Source: Bacteroidales bacterium
Lineage (GTDB): Bacteria > Bacteroidota > Bacteroidia > Bacteroidales > JAOZVK01
Length of the DNA: 6,153 bases
Assembly (NCBI GenBank): GCA_029938185.1
Contig: JAOZVK010000358.1
Coordinates: forward strand, 1 to 6,153
Reading direction: 5' to 3'
Part shown: one piece after another, positions 1 to 4,248 of the stretch
How the letters are laid out: every line of letters starts with the position of its first letter
How positions within the stretch are numbered: position 1 is the first letter of the stretch
Position numbers and translations under genes: made by a program
Notes under the pieces: generated by a model
Database searches by the model: none
The model's input: only the letters and a program-made list of their open reading frames with translations
What the model was told of the DNA's origin: nothing

Positions 1-179
1 AAATGTTTTAATAGTTTAATTATCAAATAGTTTTAAGTTCGTAAAGTAGAACTAAACAAAAGAATATTTTAGGAACTAATTAAAAACTTAAATAAGCTAC
101 TTTTGCTCGTTCTGTTTTTTACACATAGTAAGTAATCGTATAATATTTTTTAAAATAAACTAAAAATTTCTAATAAAAA
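1..179. other. Upstream intergenic DNA, no gene seen
   Basis: This is very AT-rich sequence with stop codons in all frames and no open frame entering from the left edge. A TACTTTTG box at 98-105 matches the Bacteroidota -7 consensus, but no TTTG lies at the right distance upstream, so I do not call it a promoter. A weak 5-bp dyad (AGTTC at 36-40, GAACT at 49-53) is the only other structure seen. Confidence 0.5.
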
Positions 180-211
180 TTTGCATGGAATATATTTTTA
201 TTTTACATTTG
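180..211 (+). promoter_or_regulatory. Bacteroidota-type promoter of perR
   Basis: TTTG at 180-183 and TACATTTG at 204-211 are separated by 20 bases. This is a full match to the Bacteroidota sigma-factor consensus (TTTG, about 20 bases, TAnnTTTG). Transcription would start near 217-220, leaving a leader of roughly 25 bases before the perR ATG. The boxes are read directly; promoter activity is inferred. Confidence 0.7.
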
Positions 212-231
212 CAACGATAACAAATATGTAA
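203..231. promoter_or_regulatory. Possible PerR operator (imperfect dyad)
   Basis: TTACATTTG at 203-211 faces CAAATATGTAA at 221-231, an inverted repeat interrupted only by an extra AT in the right arm. It covers the -7 box and the predicted transcription start of perR, where a repressor would act. Fur-family regulators bind AT-rich dyads and often regulate their own gene. The sequence does not closely match the Bacillus PerR box, and AT-rich DNA gives such dyads by chance, so the assignment is tentative. Confidence 0.3.
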
Positions 232-241
232 TAATAACAAT

Positions 242-640
242 ATGGGCAATGTTACAAAATTTTTAGTGGAAAATAAGATAAAACCTTCTTATCAAAGGAT
301 GAGTATTTTGGAATATTTGATAAAATACAAAACACACCCTACTGTTGATGAAATACATCAAAAATTGGTTGTAGAAATTCCAACTTTATCAAAGACAACT
401 GTATATAATACATTAAAATTGTTTGTTGAAAAAGGAATCGTCTTACTAATAAATATAGAAGACAACGAAACCAGATACGATGCAGATACATCAGCACATG
501 GACATTTTAAATGTGTAAAGTGTAACAAAATATATGATTTTTCATTCAATAATGCAGATATTGTAGTTGATGAATTAAAACAATATATAATTCAGCAAAC
601 ACATTTGTATATCAAAGGAATATGTTTAATTTGTTTATAA
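242..640 (+). CDS. perR: Fur-family peroxide-sensing repressor, PerR type
   Basis: This 132-residue protein is a metal-dependent repressor that senses hydrogen peroxide by iron-catalysed oxidation of its own histidine ligands. The N-terminal winged helix includes the recognition helix around residues 47-61 (PTLSKTTVYNTLKLF). The regulatory metal site of Bacillus PerR (H37, D85, H91, H93, D104) appears intact as H32, D80, H86, H88 and D99. Aspartate at the last position, where Fur has glutamate, favours PerR over Fur or Zur. The structural zinc site is two CxxC pairs, C91/C94 and C128/C131, and the chain ends one residue after the second pair. An in-frame stop precedes the ATG, which fixes the start, and no clear Shine-Dalgarno is seen. 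It lies 32 bases upstream of a peroxiredoxin gene, its expected target, and may be co-transcribed with it. The PerR call rests on motif alignment by eye. Confidence 0.9.
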   Translation: MGNVTKFLVENKIKPSYQRMSILEYLIKYKTHPTVDEIHQKLVVEIPTLSKTTVYNTLKLFVEKGIVLLINIEDNETRYDADTSAHGHFKCVKCNKIYDFSFNNADIVVDELKQYIIQQTHLYIKGICLICL

Positions 641-672
641 TAGATATTAATAATTTAAAAACTAAATTTTAG

Positions 673-1302
673 ATGGAAACATTAATTGGAAAAAAAGCAC
701 CAGCTGTAAATGCAAAAGCAGTAGTAAATGGAAGCGAAATTGTAGACTTCTCAATGAGTGAGTTTATTGGTAAAAAAGAAGTTGTTTTATTCTTTTACCC
801 ACTTGATTTTACTTTTGTTTGTCCTACAGAATTATTAGCTTTTCAAGATAAGTTAGCTGAGTTTGAAAAAAGAAATGTTGCAATAGTTGGTTGTTCTGTA
901 GATTCTGAATTTTCGCACTGGGCATGGTTACAAACCGAACAAAACAACGGTGGTATAAAAGGTGTTACGTACCCTATAGTAGCTGATTTGTCAAAAACAA
1001 TTGCCGAAAACTATGGTGTTTTGGCAGGAGAGTATGATTATGATGCAGATGGGAAAATAACTTTCAATGGCGCACCTGTTGCATATCGTGGTTTGTTTTT
1101 GATTGACAAAGAGGGTGTTGTAAGACATTCAGTTATAAATGACTTACCTCTTGGAAGAAGTGTTGATGAAGCTCTTAGAATGGTTGATGCATTACAGCAT
1201 TTTAACAAACATGGCGAGGTTTGTCCTGCAAACTGGAAAGAGGGAGACAAAGCAATGGAAGCAAGTTTTAGTGGTGTTGCTCAATACCTAAGCGAAAGGT
1301 AA
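673..1302 (+). CDS. ahpC: Typical 2-Cys peroxiredoxin (AhpC/Prx1 family)
   Basis: This 209-residue cytoplasmic peroxidase reduces hydrogen peroxide, organic peroxides and probably peroxynitrite. The peroxidatic cysteine is C50 in YPLDFTFVCPTE, with T47 and R151 completing the usual active site. The resolving cysteine is C184 in GEVCPANW, which marks the dimeric 2-Cys Prx1/AhpC class, and about 200 residues is the normal Prx1 length. The GGLG motif linked to overoxidation sensitivity appears as GGIKG (93-97), and the C-terminal YF motif is absent: the chain ends in VAQYLSER. No ahpF lies beside it, so thioredoxin is the likely reductant. It follows perR by 32 bases. Either it is co-transcribed, or it uses a weak promoter inside the end of perR (TTTG 604-607, TTAATTTG 626-633). 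A TTATAAT half-site at 635-641 resembles half a PerR box. Its TAA stop is the first codon of an intergenic repeat. The symbol is used in the broad family sense. Confidence 0.93.
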   Translation: METLIGKKAPAVNAKAVVNGSEIVDFSMSEFIGKKEVVLFFYPLDFTFVCPTELLAFQDKLAEFEKRNVAIVGCSVDSEFSHWAWLQTEQNNGGIKGVTYPIVADLSKTIAENYGVLAGEYDYDADGKITFNGAPVAYRGLFLIDKEGVVRHSVINDLPLGRSVDEALRMVDALQHFNKHGEVCPANWKEGDKAMEASFSGVAQYLSER

Positions 1303-1430
1303 GGTATTCGACCTGTTTATAGTTGTTTACGCATTAGTATAAAGACAATCTAATCAAGTAATTATAAATAAGTAAATGTCGAAAAACTTTTGTAACAGTA
1401 CTTACTACATTGTTTATAAGGCGTAAGCAA
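1300..1430 (+). repeat. Intergenic repeat copy A, bipartite inverted
   Basis: This copy begins on the ahpC stop codon. Motif a (TAAGGTATTCGACCTGTTTA, 1300-1319) is followed by motif b (TTGTTTACGC, 1323-1332). Inverted counterparts follow: GTCGAA at 1378-1383 and GCGTAAGCAA at 1421-1430. The b arms pair over 10 positions with one G-T, enclosing 88 bases. The inverted parts keep the order a, b, so the two pairings would cross, as in a pseudoknot, rather than nest. A related copy of similar size lies at 3306-3432. The remainder up to the next gene includes two TTCATTGT words at 1436-1443 and 1450-1457 and no clear promoter. Confidence 0.65.
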
Positions 1431-1506
1431 AATAGTTCATTGTCCATTATTCATTGTTAATTACTTAGTGCTTAATTTAAGTTTAACTATTTTTAAAATT
1501 AAAAAG

Positions 1507-1884
1507 ATGAAAATTAATAAATACGTAGAAATATCAACATTAGATAGAGAAGCAAAAAAAGATTATATTGATCGTCATTCAGCTTTTCTACAGTGCGAAT
1601 CAAGTGCCAAAAAAGGAGAGAAATTTAAAGTAAAAGTAATAGTTGGTGATAAATATTTACACCCTGATGATTTTGATCATTATATTGCATGGGTACAACT
1701 ATGGGATGGTGAAAAAATGTTAGCTCAAACAAATTTTACTGCTGGTGCATTTGGAAATGCTCCTAGTCATACTGAGGTCGATTTTTATGTTGTTCCTAAT
1801 AGGAAAATGAAATTGACTGCTACTGCATTTTGCACAAAACATGGTTTGTGGCATAGCGAGGAACAAGTTGTTGAACTTAGTTAA
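1507..1884 (+). CDS. sor: Superoxide reductase, class II-type (neelaredoxin/desulfoferrodoxin family)
   Basis: This 125-residue mononuclear non-haem iron enzyme reduces superoxide to hydrogen peroxide without releasing oxygen, a typical route in anaerobes. The predicted His4-Cys1 iron site is complete: H24 (DRHSAF), H52 and H58 (HPDDFDH), then C109 and H112 (FCTKHGLW), with spacings like archaeal and Thermotoga neelaredoxins. The N-terminal desulforedoxin domain with its extra iron is absent, hence class II type. The classical EKH catalytic segment reads DRH (D22, R23, H24), so the usual catalytic lysine is arginine here. I start at the ATG at 1507, preceded by AAAAAG; an in-frame ATG at 1468 would add 13 residues (MLNLSLTIFKIKK) that the family does not need. 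The gene sits 204 bases after ahpC, across repeat copy A, and ends in a strong terminator. Its hydrogen peroxide product would be the substrate of the upstream peroxiredoxin. Confidence 0.88.
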   Translation: MKINKYVEISTLDREAKKDYIDRHSAFLQCESSAKKGEKFKVKVIVGDKYLHPDDFDHYIAWVQLWDGEKMLAQTNFTAGAFGNAPSHTEVDFYVVPNRKMKLTATAFCTKHGLWHSEEQVVELS

Positions 1885-1885
1885 T

Positions 1886-1911
1886 AAAAAAGGCTCAAAG
1901 AGCCTTTTTTT
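1886..1911. terminator. Bidirectional intrinsic terminator after the superoxide reductase gene
   Basis: AGGCTC (1891-1896) and GAGCCT (1900-1905) form a stem with an AAA loop, followed by a T run to 1911 and preceded by six A residues from 1886, so it can work on both strands. A second GAGCC at 1920-1924 permits a longer alternative hairpin: GGCTC 1892-1896 with 1920-1924, plus AAGAG 1898-1902 with CTCTT 1914-1918, followed by four Ts. It closes the oxidative-stress group. The same GGCTC/GAGCC stem recurs at 3440-3452 and 4224-4240. Confidence 0.88.
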
Positions 1912-2004
1912 GACTCTTCGAGCCTTTTAACCTACATTTCGCACCCCAAATGTATAAAAAAATAATTTAATTCAAAAAAAAATATTCCCACAAAATATAT
2001 TATA

Positions 2005-2265
2005 AATTACGGCAAGTTTCATTTTTAATGTTTTTTAGCTAAGAGTTTAAAAAATAGATGAAAAATTTATAAACATACAAAAGTTAAATAACTTTAAATT
2101 AGGCAAATCACAAATAATAATTAACCATTTGCACTTGTTATTTTAACCTTTAACGGCTTCAAAAAACACTCAAATATTCCCGATATTATCGTATTTTTTG
2201 AATTGTTAAAGCTTAAAATACCTGCGTACAAATTGGCTAATTATTTATTGTGAATTGCCGTAATT
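2005..2265. repeat. Inverted repeat pair, 11 bp exact
   Basis: AATTACGGCAA at 2005-2015 is the exact reverse complement of TTGCCGTAATT at 2255-2265. The arms are 239 bases apart. The left arm overlaps another 11-bp word, GGCAAGTTTCA at 2011-2021, whose exact inverted copy TGAAACTTGCC lies at 2537-2547, beyond the MITE-like element. These could be the ends of a decayed mobile element. I found no flanking direct repeats, and an 11-bp match across 900 AT-rich bases is not far from chance. Confidence 0.3.
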
Positions 2266-2323
2266 GTGGATGAGCGATTAATCTAAAGACATTTTATAAA
2301 TTATGAAAATTTGTTATTTTTCG

Positions 2324-2331
2324 AAATAAAC
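2324..2331 (+). repeat. Left 8-bp direct repeat (candidate target-site duplication)
   Basis: AAATAAAC directly abuts the left end of the palindromic element at 2332. The same word directly abuts the right end, at 2515-2522. Confidence 0.6.
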
Positions 2332-2514
2332 CGAACTGTGCAATCAAAAGTCCGTAAGGACGACGACTATTGTTAAACCACGATGATAATCGTGGTATTA
2401 AAAGAACTTATGACATAAAGTCCCTCAAGGGAGGAACTATTTTGCTCTATTCCCACAACTATCGTTGTGGGTTTACAATAGTTCGTTCTATCGGACTTTT
2501 GATTGCACAGGTCA
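2332..2514. mobile_element. MITE-like nested palindromic element, 183 bp
   Basis: The ends are inverted repeats of about 23 bp: 2332-2354 against 2492-2514, with 21 of 23 positions matching and 19 in a row exact (2336-2354 with 2492-2510). Exact 8-bp direct repeats AAATAAAC flank it, as expected of a target-site duplication. Inside, each arm repeats one plan: ACTATTGT 2366-2373 pairs with ACAATAGT 2475-2482, then each arm has its own 8-bp hairpin (ACCACGAT 2377-2384 with ATCGTGGT 2389-2396; CCCACAAC 2452-2459 with GTTGTGGG 2464-2471). Small hairpins occur at 2350-2361 (GTCC, GTAA loop, GGAC) and centrally at 2421-2432 (TCCC, TCAA loop, GGGA). It has no useful ORF, so it would have to be mobilised in trans. 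A structured RNA or a REP/BIME-type repeat is the alternative. The structure is certain; mobility is inferred. Confidence 0.72.
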
Positions 2515-2522
2515 AAATAAAC
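2515..2522 (+). repeat. Right 8-bp direct repeat (candidate target-site duplication)
   Basis: AAATAAAC directly abuts the right end of the palindromic element at 2514 and is identical to the word at 2324-2331. Confidence 0.6.
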
Positions 2523-2625
2523 TGTTAGGTAGAAATTGAAACTTGCCAAAAAAGCTTTAAGAACAAAATATTTTATGCATAAACAACATTAAAATACTAA
2601 AAAAGCACAATAAATTATAGTATAT

Positions 2626-2657
2626 TTTGCATGATTATCTAATTTGTTATATTTTTG
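2626..2657 (+). promoter_or_regulatory. Bacteroidota-type promoter upstream of the lipoprotein gene
   Basis: TTTG at 2626-2629 and TATTTTTG at 2650-2657 are 20 bases apart, the same geometry as the perR promoter. The surroundings also match: TTTGCATG begins both, and CGATAAC follows both -7 boxes. Transcription would start near 2665, leaving a leader of about 140 bases before the ATG at 2805. I see no closer promoter. Confidence 0.6.
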
Positions 2658-2775
2658 CGATAACAGTAGATTTTTTGGTTCATCGGGTTTATTTATGTAC
2701 AAATTCATTTCACTATTTAATTAACTGATAATCAATTGAAATAAAATTATTTTGAGTAAGCCTCATTAAAAAATA

Positions 2776-2792
2776 TCGAAGACCTTAAATAG
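2776..2792 (-). repeat. Intergenic repeat fragment D, inverted
   Basis: TCGAAGACCTTA (2776-2787) is the exact reverse complement of TAAGGTCTTCGA in copy C (5934-5945), 12 of 12 positions. It sits 12 bases before the lipoprotein ATG. Only motif a is present; no CGTAAGCAAC-like motif b was found beside it. Confidence 0.45.
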
Positions 2793-2804
2793 CACATAAT
2801 TATA

Positions 2805-3308
2805 ATGAATAAAATATATCATTTAAAAACATTAATACTTGCACTTACACTAATATTTTTTAGTGCTTGTAGCAAAGAAGATGCAAGTAAGGAATATGAA
2901 GTAGAATATAAAGATCAGGATTTACAAGGAAAAATTGGTGGCTATCCATGGACAATATTAACGGCTTTTGCAAAAGATTCTAAATATGAAAGCGATAAGA
3001 TAAGTATATCATTATTTACATCAGAACTAACAGAACCATGCAAACTTGAAAGTCTACCAAATGAAAATGCAGTTTTTTTTACTATAATAAAACAAGTAGG
3101 AACATATACACTGAGTAAAGGTGAAAGTAATTCATTTTCGATAACACTTTATTATAAAGATGATTCTGAAAATTTTACTGTTATAAGCGGAGCTGTTGAA
3201 ATTTTAGAAATTGATTCAGATAATAATACAATTAGTTGTAAAATGGATATTTATTTTGACAGATATAATTATTTAAATGGAAATTTTACTATAAATCATT
3301 GTAACTAA
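2805..3308 (+). CDS. Surface-exposed lipoprotein of unknown function
   Basis: This 167-residue protein has a signal peptide II: a charged start, a hydrophobic stretch from about 9 to 19 and a lipobox ending FFSAC, so C22 would be lipidated. The residues after the cysteine, SKED, fit the Bacteroidota lipoprotein export signal (K followed by two acidic residues near the +1 cysteine), which suggests display on the cell surface. The mature part is about 145 residues and probably beta-rich. It contains GKIGGYPW (42-49), VISGAVEILEID (126-137) and LNGNFTINHC (157-166). Three further cysteines occur at C79, C145 and C166. This pattern recalls small Bacteroidota lipoproteins with a G-x-I-x-G-x-x-W opening and a final NGxF-x-V-x-C strand, but I do not recognise a function. 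It has its own promoter (2626-2657), a leader of about 140 bases, and repeat motifs on both sides. No neighbour hints at its role. Confidence 0.82.
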   Translation: MNKIYHLKTLILALTLIFFSACSKEDASKEYEVEYKDQDLQGKIGGYPWTILTAFAKDSKYESDKISISLFTSELTEPCKLESLPNENAVFFTIIKQVGTYTLSKGESNSFSITLYYKDDSENFTVISGAVEILEIDSDNNTISCKMDIYFDRYNYLNGNFTINHCN

Positions 3309-3432
3309 GGACTTCGACCTATTTAATGTGGCTTACGCATTTTTGTAAGTTGCTGTTCATATAAATTTACTTTATAGACGCACACTAATTAGTTGAAAAA
3401 TCGAAGTTTAAGCTTATTTATACGTAAGCAAC
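3306..3432 (+). repeat. Intergenic repeat copy B, bipartite inverted
   Basis: This copy begins on the lipoprotein stop codon. Motif a (TAAGGACTTCGACCTATTTA, 3306-3325) is followed by motif b (GTGGCTTACG, 3328-3337). Inverted counterparts are TCGAAGT at 3401-3407, which pairs exactly with ACTTCGA at 3311-3317, and CGTAAGCAAC at 3423-3432, which pairs with motif b at 9 of 10 positions. The b arms enclose 85 bases, against 88 in copy A. The middle is not obviously conserved between A and B. Confidence 0.65.
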
Positions 3433-3434
3433 AT

Positions 3435-3452
3435 AAAAAGGCTCTTAGAGCC
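3435..3452 (-). terminator. Hairpin with minus-strand T run, upstream of yebC
   Basis: GGCTC (3440-3444), loop TTA and GAGCC (3448-3452) form a hairpin. Five A residues at 3435-3439 make a T run after it on the minus strand, so it is oriented to stop leftward transcription. On the plus strand AAAATAAC follows, which is not a good terminator, and the hairpin would lie about 27 bases before the yebC start. It could stop antisense transcripts coming from the T9SS gene through yebC. The stem matches the other two terminators here. Confidence 0.5.
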
Positions 3453-3479
3453 AAAATAACTAAATAAAATACTTATATC

Positions 3480-4226
3480 ATGTCAGGACATAGTAAATGG
3501 TCAACAATAAAACGAAAAAAAGGAGCATTAGATGCAAAACGTTCAAAAATATTTTCAAAAATTGTTAAAGAAATAACAATTGCTGTAAAAGAAGGAGGAA
3601 GTAGTGATATTGGTTCAAATCCACGATTGCGTTTAGCAATATCTAACGCAAAAGGTGTAAATATGCCTAAAGATAATATACAAAGAGCTATTAATAAGGC
3701 AGAATCAAGTAGTGAAAATTTTCAGGAAACTACATTTGAAGGAACAGCACCAGGTGGGACAGCAATTTTTGTTGAATGTTTGACTGATAATAATCAAAGA
3801 ACAGTTGCAAAAATAAGAGCCATATTTAACAAACGAGGTGGCACTTTAGGCAAGAATGGTTCATTGAGTTATCTGTTCGAGAGGAAGGGAGTTTTCAATA
3901 TTGTTTCAAAAAATTTAGATGCTGATGAAATGGAATTTGAACTTATTGACTTTGGATTGGATGAGTTTGAGAAACTTGATGATATATTTATTATTACAAC
4001 AGCTATGGAAGATTTTGGTAATATGCAAAAAAAATTAGAAGAATTAAATATAGAAGTTGAAAATGCGGAGTTACAACGAATAGCTAATTCAACTACAAAA
4101 TTAAATATTGAATCATCTAAAAAAGTTTTAAAAATGATTGATAGCTTTGAAGATGACGATGATGTTCAAAACGTTTATCATAATCTTGAAATGTACGATG
4201 AACTCGAAAAAGCTCTTGATGAGTAG
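3480..4226 (+). CDS. yebC: YebC/TACO1-family protein
   Basis: This 248-residue protein is a full-length member of the YebC/PmpR/TACO1 family. The hallmark N-terminus MSGHSKWSTIKRKKGALDAK is present, followed by domain I (KIFSKIVKEITIAVKEGG), a conserved NMPKDNIQRAI segment (60-70) and FEGTAPGGTAI, where many relatives have EGYGPGG. DNNQRT and GGTLGKNGSLSYLFE follow, then an acidic C-terminal half ending ELEKALDE. The family was long annotated as transcriptional regulators. More recent work on bacterial YebC and mitochondrial TACO1 supports a role in translation, helping ribosomes through proline-rich stretches, so the regulator label should be treated with caution. The ATG at 3480 begins the hallmark motif. 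No clear promoter is seen in the 171 bases upstream, which hold repeat copy B and a hairpin. The stop codon lies in the terminator stem shared with the convergent gene. Confidence 0.95.
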   Translation: MSGHSKWSTIKRKKGALDAKRSKIFSKIVKEITIAVKEGGSSDIGSNPRLRLAISNAKGVNMPKDNIQRAINKAESSSENFQETTFEGTAPGGTAIFVECLTDNNQRTVAKIRAIFNKRGGTLGKNGSLSYLFERKGVFNIVSKNLDADEMEFELIDFGLDEFEKLDDIFIITTAMEDFGNMQKKLEELNIEVENAELQRIANSTTKLNIESSKKVLKMIDSFEDDDDVQNVYHNLEMYDELEKALDE

Positions 4227-4248
4227 GCTCAAAGAGCCTATTTTTTTT
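4224..4248 (+). terminator. Terminator of yebC containing both convergent stop codons
   Basis: TAGGCTC (4224-4230), loop AAA (4231-4233) and GAGCCTA (4234-4240) form a 7-bp stem followed by eight Ts (4241-4248). The first three bases are the yebC stop. The last three stem bases, read on the minus strand, are the TAG stop of the T9SS gene, whose final lysine codons are the T run read in reverse. On the minus strand CTCATC follows the hairpin, so it should terminate rightward transcription only. Confidence 0.88.

Larger units (their letters stand above)
1912..2331. other. Intergenic DNA without a credible gene
   Basis: This stretch is strongly AT-rich and broken by stops in the frames I read. 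The longest reading noticed, on the minus strand around 2120-2220, runs about 33 codons without a convincing start. A 7-bp hairpin (TACATTT 1933-1939, AAATGTA 1948-1954) has no T run after it. The left arms of the longer-range inverted repeats (2005-2021) and one right arm (2255-2265) also lie here. Confidence 0.5.

Noticed and set aside
98..105. TACTTTTG as a second perR promoter
   Set aside because: No TTTG lies at a suitable distance upstream.
1468..1506. Upstream ATG extending the superoxide reductase by 13 residues
   Set aside because: The extra MLNLSLTIFKIKK is AT-rich intergenic-like sequence, not needed by the family; the ATG at 1507 begins the recognisable protein.
2332..2514. Palindromic element as an integron attC site or retron msr-msd
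   Set aside because: The long perfect terminal repeats and flanking direct repeats fit transposition better; no integrase, cassette gene or reverse transcriptase is present.
2695..2724. Nine-residue leader ORF (MYKFISLFN) between the promoter and the lipoprotein gene
   Set aside because: Too short to separate from chance in AT-rich DNA, and it has no run of regulatory codons or attenuator hairpin after it.
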